Origin: Metridium senile
Taxonomy: Eukaryota; Cnidaria; Anthozoa; Actiniaria; Metridiidae
Assembly: GCA_949775045.1 (NCBI GenBank)
Contig: OX459108.1
Coordinates: forward strand, 5,893,961-5,957,960
DNA: 64,000 nucleotides
Direction: 5' to 3'
The notes under the pieces were generated by a model. The model was not told the DNA's origin, searched no databases, and was given only the letters and a program-made list of their open reading frames with translations. Made by a program: the position numbers and the translations under genes. Positions 15,301 through 30,300 of this stretch are shown here, piece by piece; within the stretch, counting starts at the first letter, position 1; the number at the start of each line of letters is the position of its first letter.

Positions 15301-18300
15301 AATATAGTGATGATAATGATAGTGATAGTAATGAATATAGTGATGATAATGATAGTGATAGTAATGAATATAGTGATGATAATGATGGTGATAGTAATGA
15401 ATATAGTGATGATAATGATAGTGATAGTAATGAATATAGTGATGATAATGATGGTGATAGTAATGAATATAGTGATGATAATGATAGTAATGAATATAGT
15501 GATGATAATGATGGTTTTAGTAATGAATATAGTGATGATAATGATAGTAATGAATATAGTGATGATAATGATGGTTTTAGTAATGAATATAGTGATGATA
15601 ATGATAGTGATAGTAATGAATATAGTGATGATAATGATAGTGATAGTAATGAATATAGTGATGATAATGATGGTGATAGTAATGAATATAGTGATGATAA
15701 TGATAGTGATAGTAATGAATATAGTGATGATAATGATGGTAATGAATATAGTGATGATAATGATGGTGATAGTAATGAATATAGTGATGATAATGATGGT
15801 GATAGTAATGAATATAGTGATGATAATGATAGTGATAGTAATGAATATAGTGATGATAATGATAGTGATAGTAATGAATATAGTGATGATAATGATGGTG
15901 ATACTAATGAATATAGTGATGATAATGATAGTGATAGTAATGAATATAGTGATGATAGTGATAGTGATAGTAATGAATATAGTGATGATAATGATGGTTT
16001 TAGTAATGAATATAGTGATGATAATGATGGTTTTAGTAATGAATATAGTGATGATAATGATAGTAATGAATATAGTGATGATAATGATAGTAATGAATAT
16101 AGTGATGATAATGATGGTGATAGTAACGAATATAGTGATGATAATGATAGTGATAGTAATGAATATAGTGATGATAATGATGGTGATAGTAATGAATATA
16201 GTGATGGTAATGATAGTAATGAATATAGTGATGATAATGATAGTGATAGTAATGAATATAGTGATGATAATGATGGTGATAGTAATGAATATAGTGATGA
16301 TAATGATAGTGATAGTAATGAATATAGTGATGATAATGATGGTGATAGTAATGAATATAGTGATGATAATGATAGTAATGAATATAGTGATGATAATGAT
16401 GGTTTTAGTAATGAATATAGTGATGATAATGATAGTAATGAATATAGTGATGATAATGATGGTTTTAGTAATGAATATTGTGATGATAATGATAGTAATA
16501 GTAATGAATATAGTGATGATAATGATGGTGATAGTAATGAATATAGTGATGATAATGATAGTGATAGTAATGAATATAGTGATGATAATGATGGTGATAG
16601 TAATGAATATAGTGATGATAATGATAGTGATAGTAATGAATATAGTGATGATAATGATAGTAATGAATATAGTGATGATAATGATGGTGATAGTAATGAA
16701 TATAGTGATGATAATGATGGTGATAGTAATGAATATAGTGATGATAATGATGGTGATAGTAATGAATATAGTGATGATAATGATGGTGATAGTAATGAAT
16801 ATAGTGATGATAATGATAGTGATAGTAATGAATATAGTGATGATAATGATGGTTTTAGTAATGAATATAGTGGTGATAATGATGGTGATAGTAATGAATA
16901 TAGTGATGATAATGATAGTAATGAATATAGTGATGATAATGATAGTGATAGTAATGAATATAGTGATGATAATGATAGTGATAGTAATGAATATAGTGAT
17001 GATAATGATAGTAATGAATATAGTGATGATAATGATAGTAATGAATATAGTGATGATAATGATGGTGATAGTAATGAATATAGTGGTGATAATGATAGTG
17101 ATAGTAATGAATATAGTGATGATAGTGATAGTAATGAATATAGTGATGATAATGATGGTGATAGTAATGAATATAGTGATGATAATGATAGTGATAGTAA
17201 TGAAAATTGTGATGATAATGATGGTGATAGTAATGAATATAGTGATGATAATGATAGTGATATTAATGAATATAGTGATGATAATGATGGTGATAGTAAT
17301 GAATATAGTGATGATAGTGATAGTAATGAATATAGTGATGATAATGATGGTGATAGTAATGAATATAGTGATGATAATGATGGTGATAGTAATGAATATA
17401 GTGATGATAATGATGGTGATAGTAATGAATATAGTGATGATAATGATGGTGATAGTAATGAATATAGTGATGATAATGATAGTGATATTAATGAATATAG
17501 TGATGATAATGATAGTGATAGTAATGAATATAGTGATGATGGTGATAGTAATGAATATAGTGATGATAATGATAGTGATATTAATGAATATAGTGATGAT
17601 AATGATGGTGATAGTAATGAATATAGTGATGATAATGATGGTGATAGTAATGAATATAGTGATGATAATGATGGTGATAGTAATGAATATAGTGATGATA
17701 ATGATAATGATAGTAATGAATATAGTGATGATAATGATAGTAATGAATATAGTGATGATAATGATGGTGATAGTAATGAATATAGTGATGATAATGATGG
17801 TGATAGTAATGAATATAGTGATGATAATGATGGTTTTAGTAATGAATATAGTGATGATAATGATAGTAATGAATATAGTGATGATAATGATAGTAATGAA
17901 TATAGTGATGATAATGATGGTGATAGTAATGAATATAGTGATGATAATGATAGTGATAGTAATGAATATAGTGATGATAATGATGGTGATAGTAATGAAT
18001 ATAGTGATGATAATGATGGTAATGAATATAGTGATGATAATGATGGTGATAGTAATGAATATAGTGATGATAATGATAGTGATAATGATAGTGATAGTAA
18101 TGAATATAGTGATGATAATGATAGTAATGAATATAGTGATGATAATGATAGTGATAGTAATGAATATAGTGATGATAATGATGGTAATGATATAGTGATG
18201 ATAATGATGGTAATGAATATAGTGATGATAATGATGGTGATAGTAATGAATATAGTGATGATAATGATAGTGATAGTAATGAATATAGTGATGATAATGA

Positions 18301-21300
18301 TGGTGATAGTAATGAATATAGTGATGATAATGATAGTGATAGTAATGAATATAGTGATGATAATGATAGTGATAGTAATGAATATAATGATGATAATGAT
18401 AGTGATAGTAATGAATATAGTGATGATAATGATGGTGATAGTAATGAATATAGTGATGATAATGATGGTGATAGTAATGAATATAATGATGATAATGATA
18501 ATGATAGTAATGAATATAGTGATGATAATGATGATGATAGTAATGAATATAGTGATGATAATGATAGTGATAGTAATGAATATAGTGATGATAATGATAG
18601 TAATGAATATAGTGATGATAATGATAGTAATGAATATAGTGATGATAATGATGGTGATAGTAATGAATATAGTGATGATAATGATAGTGATATTAATGAA
18701 TATAGTGATGATAATGATGGTGATAGTAATGAATATAGTGATGATAGTGATGGTGATAATAATGAATATAGTGATGATAATGATAGTAATGAATATAGTG
18801 ATGATAATGATGGTGATAGTAATGAATATAGTGATGATAATGATGGTGATAGTAATGAATATAGTGATGATAATGATAGTAATGAATATAGTGATGGTAA
18901 TGATAGTAATGAATATAGTGATGATAATGATAGTGATATTAATGAATATAGTGATGATAATGATGGTGATAGTAATGAATATAGTGATGATAGTGATGGT
19001 GATAATAATGAATATAGTGATGATAATGATAGTAATGAATATAGTGATGATAATGATGGTGATAGTAATGAATATAGTGATGATAATGATGGTGATAGTA
19101 ATGAATATAGTGATGATAATGATAGTAATGAATATAGTGATGGTAATGATAGTAATGAATATAGTGATGATAATGATAGTGATAGTAATGAATATAGTGA
19201 TGATAATGATGGTGATAGTAATGAATATAGTGATGATAATGATAGTAATGAATATAGTGATGATAATGATAGTGATAGTAATGAATATAGTGATGATAAT
19301 GATGGTGATAGTAATGAATATAGTGATGATAATGATAGTGATAGTAATGAATATAGTGATGATAATGATGGTGATAGTAATGAATATAGTGATGATAATG
19401 ATAGTGATAGTAATGAATATAGTGATGATAATGATAGTAATGAATATAGTGATGATAATGATGGTGATAGTAATGAATATAGTGATGATAATGATGGTGA
19501 TAGTAATGAATATAGTGATGATAATGATGGTGATAGTAATGAATATAGTGATGATAATGATGGTGATAGTAATGAATATAGTGATGATAATGATAGTGAT
19601 AGTAATGAATATAGTGATGATAATGATGGTTTTAGTAATGAATATAGTGGTGATAATGATGGTGATAGTAATGAATATAGTGATGATAATGATAGTAATG
19701 AATATAGTGATGATAATGATAGTGATAGTAATGAATATAGTGATGATAATGATAGTGATAGTAATGAATATAGTGATGATAATGATAGTAATGAATATAG
19801 TGATGATAATGATAGTAATGAATATAGTGATGATAATGATGGTGATAGTAATGAATATAGTGGTGATAATGATAGTGATAGTAATGAATATAGTGATGAT
19901 AGTGATAGTAATGAATATAGTGATGATAATGATGGTGATAGTAATGAATATAGTGATGATAATGATAGTGATAGTAATGAAAATTGTGATGATAATGATG
20001 GTGATAGTAATGAATATAGTGATGATAATGATAGTGATATTAATGAATATAGTGATGATAATGATGGTGATAGTAATGAATATAGTGATGATAGTGATAG
20101 TAATGAATATAGTGATGATAATGATGGTGATAGTAATGAATATAGTGATGATAATGATGGTGATAGTAATGAATATAGTGATGATAATGATGGTGATAGT
20201 AATGAATATAGTGATGATAATGATGGTGATAGTAATGAATATAGTGATGATAATGATAGTGATATTAATGAATATAGTGATGATAATGATAGTGATAGTA
20301 ATGAATATAGTGATGATGGTGATAGTAATGAATATAGTGATGATAATGATAGTGATATTAATGAATATAGTGATGATAATGATGGTGATAGTAATGAATA
20401 TAGTGATGATAGTGATAGTAATGAATATAGTGATGATAATGATGGTGATAGTAATGAATATAGTGATGATAATGATGGTGATAGTAATGAATATAGTGAT
20501 GATAATGATGGTGATAGTAATGAATATAGTGATGATAATGATGGTGATAGTAATGAATATAGTGATGATAATGATAGTGATATTAATGAATATAGTGATG
20601 ATAATGATAGTGATAGTAATGAATATAGTGATGATGGTGATAGTAATGAATATAGTGATGATAATGATAGTGATATTAATGAATATAGTGATGATAATGA
20701 TGGTGATAGTAATGAATATAGTGATGATAATGATGGTGATAGTAATGAATATAGTGATGATAATGATGGTGATAGTAATGAATATAGTGATGATAATGAT
20801 AATGATAGTAATGAATATAGTGATGATAATGATAGTAATGAATATAGTGATGATAATGATGGTGATAGTAATGAATATAGTGATGATAATGATGGTGATA
20901 GTAATGAATATAGTGATGATAATGATGGTTTTAGTAATGAATATAGTGATGATAATGATAGTAATGAATATAGTGATGATAATGATAGTAATGAATATAG
21001 TGATGATAATGATGGTGATAGTAATGAATATAGTGATGATAATGATAGTGATAGTAATGAATATAGTGATGATAATGATGGTGATAGTAATGAATATAGT
21101 GATGATAATGATGGTAATGAATATAGTGATGATAATGATGGTGATAGTAATGAATATAGTGATGATAATGATAGTGATAGTAATGAATATAGTGATGATA
21201 ATGATAGTAATGAATATAGTGATGATAATGATAGTGATAGTAATGAATATAGTGATGATAATGATGGTAATGAATATAGTGATGATAATGATGGTAATGA

Positions 21301-24300
21301 ATATAGTGATGATAATGATGGTGATAGTAATGAATATAGTGATGATAATGATGGTGATAGTAATGAATATAGTGATGATAATGATGGTGATAGTAATGAA
21401 TATAGTGATGATAATGATAGTGATAGTAATGAATATAGTGATGATAATGATGGTGATAGTAATGAATATAGTGATGATAATGATAGTGATAGTAATGAAT
21501 ATAGTGATGATAATGATAGTGATAGTAATGAATATAGTGATGATAATGATGGTGATAGTAATGAATATAGTGATGATAATGATAGTGATAGTAATGAATA
21601 TAGTGATGATAATGATGGTGATAGTAATGAATATAGTGATGATAATGATAGTAATGAATATAGTGATGATAATGATGGTTTTAGTAATGAATATAGTGAT
21701 GATAATGATAGTAATGAATATAGTGATGATAATGATGGTTTTAGTAATGAATATAGTGATGATAATGATAGTGATAGTAATGAATATAGTGATGATAATG
21801 ATAGTGATAGTAATGAATATAGTGATGATAATGATGGTGATAGTAATGAATATAGTGATGATAATGATAGTGATAGTAATGAATATAGTGATGATAATGA
21901 TGGTAATGAATATAGTGATGATAATGATGGTGATAGTAATGAATATAGTGATGATAATGATGGTGATAGTAATGAATATAGTGATGATAATGATAGTGAT
22001 AGTAATGAATATAGTGATGATAATGATAGTGATAGTAATGAATATAGTGATGATAATGATGGTGATACTAATGAATATAGTGATGATAATGATAGTGATA
22101 GTAATGAATATAGTGATGATAGTGATAGTGATAGTAATGAATATAGTGATGATAATGATGGTTTTAGTAATGAATATAGTGATGATAATGATGGTTTTAG
22201 TAATGAATATAGTGATGATAATGATAGTAATGAATATAGTGATGATAATGATAGTAATGAATATAGTGATGATAATGATGGTGATAGTAACGAATATAGT
22301 GATGATAATGATAGTGATAGTAATGAATATAGTGATGATAATGATGGTGATAGTAATGAATATAGTGATGGTAATGATAGTAATGAATATAGTGATGATA
22401 ATGATAGTGATAGTAATGAATATAGTGATGATAATGATGGTGATAGTAATGAATATAGTGATGATAATGATAGTGATAGTAATGAATATAGTGATGATAA
22501 TGATGGTGATAGTAATGAATATAGTGATGATAATGATAGTAATGAATATAGTGATGATAATGATGGTTTTAGTAATGAATATAGTGATGATAATGATAGT
22601 AATGAATATAGTGATGATAATGATGGTTTTAGTAATGAATATTGTGATGATAATGATAGTAATAGTAATGAATATAGTGATGATAATGATGGTGATAGTA
22701 ATGAATATAGTGATGATAATGATAGTGATAGTAATGAATATAGTGATGATAATGATGGTGATAGTAATGAATATAGTGATGATAATGATAGTGATAGTAA
22801 TGAATATAGTGATGATAATGATAGTAATGAATATAGTGATGATAATGATGGTGATAGTAATGAATATAGTGATGATAATGATGGTGATAGTAATGAATAT
22901 AGTGATGATAATGATGGTGATAGTAATGAATATAGTGATGATAATGATGGTGATAGTAATGAATATAGTGATGATAATGATAGTGATAGTAATGAATATA
23001 GTGATGATAATGATGGTTTTAGTAATGAATATAGTGGTGATAATGATGGTGATAGTAATGAATATAGTGATGATAATGATAGTAATGAATATAGTGATGA
23101 TAATGATAGTGATAGTAATGAATATAGTGATGATAATGATAGTGATAGTAATGAATATAGTGATGATAATGATAGTAATGAATATAGTGATGATAATGAT
23201 AGTAATGAATATAGTGATGATAATGATGGTGATAGTAATGAATATAGTGGTGATAATGATAGTGATAGTAATGAATATAGTGATGATAGTGATAGTAATG
23301 AATATAGTGATGATAATGATGGTGATAGTAATGAATATAGTGATGATAATGATAGTGATAGTAATGAAAATTGTGATGATAATGATGGTGATAGTAATGA
23401 ATATAGTGATGATAATGATAGTGATATTAATGAATATAGTGATGATAATGATGGTGATAGTAATGAATATAGTGATGATAGTGATAGTAATGAATATAGT
23501 GATGATAATGATGGTGATAGTAATGAATATAGTGATGATAATGATGGTGATAGTAATGAATATAGTGATGATAATGATGGTGATAGTAATGAATATAGTG
23601 ATGATAATGATGGTGATAGTAATGAATATAGTGATGATAATGATAGTGATATTAATGAATATAGTGATGATAATGATAGTGATAGTAATGAATATAGTGA
23701 TGATGGTGATAGTAATGAATATAGTGATGATAATGATAGTGATATTAATGAATATAGTGATGATAATGATGGTGATAGTAATGAATATAGTGATGATAAT
23801 GATGGTGATAGTAATGAATATAGTGATGATAATGATGGTGATAGTAATGAATATAGTGATGATAATGATAATGATAGTAATGAATATAGTGATGATAATG
23901 ATAGTAATGAATATAGTGATGATAATGATGGTGATAGTAATGAATATAGTGATGATAATGATGGTGATAGTAATGAATATAGTGATGATAGTGATAGTAA
24001 TGAATATAGTGATGATAATGATGGTGATAGTAATGAATATAGTGATGATAATGATGGTGATAGTAATGAATATAGTGATGATAATGATGGTGATAGTAAT
24101 GAATATAGTGATGATAATGATGGTGATAGTAATGAATATAGTGATGATAATGATAGTGATATTAATGAATATAGTGATGATAATGATAGTGATAGTAATG
24201 AATATAGTGATGATGGTGATAGTAATGAATATAGTGATGATAATGATAGTGATATTAATGAATATAGTGATGATAATGATGGTGATAGTAATGAATATAG

Positions 24301-27300
24301 TGATGATAATGATGGTGATAGTAATGAATATAGTGATGATAATGATGGTGATAGTAATGAATATAGTGATGATAATGATAATGATAGTAATGAATATAGT
24401 GATGATAATGATAGTAATGAATATAGTGATGATAATGATGGTGATAGTAATGAATATAGTGATGATAATGATGGTGATAGTAATGAATATAGTGATGATA
24501 ATGATGGTGATAGTAATGAATATAGTGATGATAATGATAGTGATAGTAATGAATATAGTGATGATAATGATAGTGATAGTAATGAATATAGTGATGATAA
24601 TGATAGTGATATTAATGAATATAGTGATGATAATGATGGTGATAGTAATGAATATAATGATGATAATGATGGTGATAGTAATGAATATAGTGATGATAAT
24701 GATGGTAATGAATATAGTGATGATAATGATGGTGATAGTAATGAATATAGTGATGATAATGATAGTGATAGTAATGAATATAGTGATGATAATGATAGTA
24801 ATGAATATAGTGATGATAATGATAGTGATAGTAATGAATATAGTGATGATAATGATGGTAATGATATAGTGATGATAATGATGGTAATGAATATAGTGAT
24901 GATAATGATGGTGATAGTAATGAATATAGTGATGATAATGATAGTGATAGTAATGAATATAGTGATGATAATGATGGTGATAGTAATGAATATAGTGATG
25001 ATAATGATAGTGATAGTAATGAATATAGTGATGATAATGATAGTGATAGTAATGAATATAATGATGATAATGATAGTGATAGTAATGAATATAGTGATGA
25101 TAATGATGGTGATAGTAATGAATATAGTGATGATAATGATGGTGATAGTAATGAATATAATGATGATAATGATAATGATAGTAATGAATATAGTGATGAT
25201 AATGATGATGATAGTAATGAATATAGTGATGATAATGATAGTGATAGTAATGAATATAGTGATGATAATGATAGTAATGAATATAGTGATGATAATGATA
25301 GTAATGAATATAGTGATGATAATGATGGTGATAGTAATGAATATAGTGATGATAATGATAGTGATATTAATGAATATAGTGATGATAATGATGGTGATAG
25401 TAATGAATATAGTGATGATAGTGATGGTGATAATAATGAATATAGTGATGATAATGATAGTAATGAATATAGTGATGATAATGATGGTGATAGTAATGAA
25501 TATAGTGATGATAATGATGGTGATAGTAATGAATATAGTGATGATAATGATAGTAATGAATATAGTGATGGTAATGATAGTAATGAATATAGTGATGATA
25601 ATGATAGTGATATTAATGAATATAGTGATGATAATGATGGTGATAGTAATGAATATAGTGATGATAGTGATGGTGATAATAATGAATATAGTGATGATAA
25701 TGATAGTAATGAATATAGTGATGATAATGATGGTGATAGTAATGAATATAGTGATGATAATGATGGTGATAGTAATGAATATAGTGATGATAATGATAGT
25801 AATGAATATAGTGATGGTAATGATAGTAATGAATATAGTGATGATAATGATAGTGATAGTAATGAATATAGTGATGATAATGATGGTGATAGTAATGAAT
25901 ATAGTGATGATAATGATAGTAATGAATATAGTGATGATAATGATAGTGATAGTAATGAATATAGTGATGATAATGATGGTGATAGTAATGAATATAGTGA
26001 TGATAATGATAGTGATAGTAATGAATATAGTGATGATAATGATAGTGATGTATAGTGATGTATAGTGTTGATGATGGTGATGATATTAATGTCTTGGTAG
26101 TGATGATGATAATGATGAAAGCAATGAATAATAAGGTGATGAGTGCTGTCATGATTACAATGTTCAATAATCATTTGTCCATTTCTTTTGCTTCTAGACT
26201 GTCCCTCCACAAGCTAATCCCATCTTGAAGGCCTATGGTGATTTAACGGTAATTTGTACAGTTTTCATATACTTAGGTTTTCATATAACTAATTCAATTA
26301 ATGCGCGCTACATGTATCCTAGTTTAGCCAGGCCTTTAGGCTTTAATTAGCAACAAGTTTAATAGTCCCCTTTACAGTTTAGCCATCTTGAAAGGTAGCC
26401 AGGCCTTTGCATTTAAGCAAGACCAACGTTGAGCTTGCAATGATAGAGACACTTGAATAATTGTACCGAGAGGTGTGAAATACTCTCTATCATTGCATGT
26501 TCAACATTATTCTCGCTTCAATACAAAGGCCTGGCTGCCTTTCAAGATGGTGCAGGACACAGGATACCTATTTCAAAAAGGCTTGTTTTATTGCATCTAT
26601 TATATGGCATTAATCTGTGCTATAGAATGTTGTTATAGTGTTGTTTCAATGTAAGGAATGATGAATTTTGATAAAAATAATGTGAGTCACAGACACATGG
26701 CTAGATCGAGCTACAGTTATCAGTATTATGCAGTATCAAGGGAGTATTCTATACAGCTATTTCAATAAACTTTGAATACTACATTCCAAGACCAAAGGGC
26801 ATTGTGTGGGTCTCATTAATTTAAATAATAAAAATATATATTATACAGAGATCTTTACTCCCCATAATTAATTAGCTCTTATATTGTATTCTACATTTAT
26901 TGTATATTTCTTTGTTTATTTATTTCTTTGATCATTTATTGTTTGTTCAGTTGATCTATTTATTTGTTTGTTTGTTTATGTACTATTTCTATGATCATTT
27001 ATTGTTTGTTCAGTTGATCTATTTATTTGTTTCTTTCTTTCTTTCTTTCTTTGATCATTTATTGTTTGTTCAGTTGATCTATTTATTTGTTTGTTTATGT
27101 ATGATCTGTCCATCTTCCATCGTAAGAAACATTGGCGTTCTGTTTGATTCCTCTCTGACAATGGACCAATATGTTAGTAACGTTTGTAAATCTGCGTTTT
27201 ATCAACTTAGGAACATCAGTCGCATCAGGAAATACCTCAGCGTTCAGTCTGCTGAAACGTTGATTCACGCATTTGTTACATCTAAGTTAGATTTTTGTAA

Positions 27301-30300
27301 TTCGCTACTATATGGGTTACCTAAATACAGTATTGATAGACTGCAGAGCGTTCAAAACGCCGCAGCTAGAGTGGTGACACTAACCCGTAAATATGATCAC
27401 ATAAAACCCGTATTATTTGATTTGCACTGGTTGCCGATGGAGCAACGTATAATATTTAAGATATTATTAATTACTTTTAAGTCTTTAAATGGAATGGCAC
27501 CGCCATACATTGCTAACTTAATTACTACATACGTTCCTAAACGTAATCTTAGATCTGCCACAAGAAATCAGTTAGTAGTTCCAGCATACAATCTGCGTAA
27601 ATATGGCTATAGATCTTTTTCGTGTTCTGCGCCTTTACTGTGGAACTCTCTGCCACAAGATATAAGGCTTTGCACTTCACTTTTTAGTTTTAAGAAGCAA
27701 CTGAAAACATTTCTTTTTAAAAAGGCATATGACTAATTGTTGCTAATAATATAGGCTGTTGCCAAATATTTTATTTCTTATATTAAATATATTTTAATGA
27801 TTCTAATCATTAACTTTTTAATAATTTTATATCACAGTTTAGATTTAGATATAGATTTTAGATATATATATATATATATATATAGGTTTTCTTTAATTAG
27901 CTAATTCACCACGAGTTGATTGTCATTTATAAATATTATTCATAATTATATAATTTATTGTAAGTGCATTTAGATTGTGATGCACAAATTTTATTCTTAT
28001 TGTTAAGCGCTATTGGACAGTGATAATTGGAAATGGCGCTCTATAAATAAAGATTATTATTATTATTATTATTATTTCTTTGATCATTTATTGTTTGTTC
28101 AGTTGATCTATTTATTTGTTTGTTTATGTATTTCTTTGATCATTTATTGTTTGTTCAGTTGATCGATTTATTTATTTGTTTGTTTATGTATTTATTTGAT
28201 CATTTATTGTTTGTTCAGTTGATCTATTTATTTGTTTGTTTGTTTATATGTTGTATGTTCTTCTCTCATTCCAGCCATCCCAGTATGTCCTCCGTGTGAC
28301 CAGAAGGATCCGTTCAAGGTAAAGTTGCTCTCAACAAGGAATAATAACTGTTTTTGCTTGGTCATTGATCACATTTATATCATAAAACAAGTTCATATTA
28401 AGTTTTTCTCAGTTATTATATTCCTTGATATTCACATTGCTTGTTAAATGCTATAGTGGCTGTGAGAGTGAAACTTGATCACCAAATAATGATGACAATG
28501 AAGATGGTTAATGATGATATAATCAAACAAAATTATGATGAAAACATCATTTGAGCAGGGGGCGAAATGACCAGGGAAAAACGTTATAAAGTAGTACTGA
28601 TAACTAATATAGGTTTTCTATATGCAGTGAGTTAGAGGAAGCATTAGTTGTTCTCCCATTCGATTACGTTTGTGATTTGCTGAGACTTCTCGACAAATGG
28701 ATCAAGGTAAACTATTTGCTTATTGCGCTCTTTCTGTTTGGTTTATCTTTGCAAAAATATTATTATGTTATTATTTAAAACCAATCTTTTATTTTACAGG
28801 CTAACTGGGATATTCAGCTTGTTTGTAGATGTCTGTTTTTCCTAATGAGGTTTGAATACTTTATTATAATTGCATAAATGTCAAAATCCTTATCTATAGC
28901 TTATTTTTTAAATAAACAGTATGTTAATCATTTGTCTCAAAAAGGTTTGTACTGCAACGTTTCGACTGCTACTGCTAGTCTTCATCAGGTGATGTGTAGA
29001 CTGGAATGAAGCTGGATCTTATATATTTGTCATTTGATTCCTTTGAGGATCATTTCTTGTGCTGATTGGCTTGGCAAAATGCTTCATTTTCGAACTGTAG
29101 AATATTTTTTCTTCACAATGTTAAATTTAAACCAACACTGGCAACACTTGGCACTAATCAGGGAGACTCACTCACACTCACTACCTATACATTAAATATT
29201 TTGCACACAACTCGGCTCACATGTTCATTTTGTTTTGAGGGAGGAAAACCGGATAACCCGGAGAAAAACCCTTGTGGCATAGGAGAAAAGAACACATTAA
29301 ACAAACTCAGACTTCAGAACCTTGTCATCCAAAGCTAATCCAGGCTTAACTCTTATTAAAACCCATAAAGTTATAATTAACTCTATAGTGTTTACTCTGG
29401 GTCCTACATTATTCTCTTCATCACTATGCATTAATCTACCAAAGACTTTTCTCATAATTCATAATGGCAGGACTTACCTTTGCAAATGTTCATTTTTCAG
29501 GATCCATCACAATCAGATAACATCAACATCCACACTATTGCCTGTTGTGGACTCACTACGCCAAAACACAAAGCAGCATATACATGAACTAAAGGTAAAC
29601 TGAATTTTTATTATCATCATCTTCATCACTAAGTAATATCTAGTATAATATGAGCGGCCAATGTGTATTATACAACGGCGAGTTGAAATGAGTCCAACGT
29701 TAGTTCTTTCATATTGCTGTAGTATTCTCTCAAGTCCCAGTAAACACAGCACACAATAATGCGGTGGTTGACTAAAGTCCACAACTCAATTTTCTTATCA
29801 AAATAAAACAAAAAATACTCTTATATCGAGATGACATGATTAAAATTATTCTATGGTCTAACCAAAATTACTTTTCAAACTATATACAACTCCTAATTAA
29901 CATACTTTCAATTAGCATAACCAGCCCCTAGTCCTCTCGTTCACATAGGAAACTATTTCTCTCTTCATTACCAACTCTCTACCATCGTTGTCCATTACAA
30001 GAGAAATACATTTTTACTATAATTGTCAAGTTAAATGTAAATCTGGCTGAGAAAATTCAAATTCAAACTTTTGCACTTATTAAACAGATCTTGTCACAGA
30101 GGTTTTTTGTTGTTGTAAAATTCTCATTGATTATTCATGAATTTTATAATTATTAATGTTTACGATTTTTGTTGTTCATGTTCTTTATTAACGATACTAA
30201 TGGCTATTGTAATATTATCATCTGTTATTATTGGCTATTGTAATATTATCATCTGTTATTATTGGCTATTGTAATATCATCATCTGTTATTATTGGCTAT

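Noticed and set aside
8890..26065. Giant open reading frames (up to 3101 codons forward, 2087 reverse)
   Set aside because: They follow from repeat units that are multiples of three. No start context, domains or splice link to WDR3 exons; composition is only repeat peptides.
26900..27098. N-terminal extension of the LINE frame
   Set aside because: Translation of the tandem repeat upstream of the truncated LINE.
28930..29010. CAACGTTTCGACTGCTACTG..AGTCTTCATCAGG motif resembling a transposon end
   Set aside because: No second copy or partner repeat in the window, so no element could be delimited.
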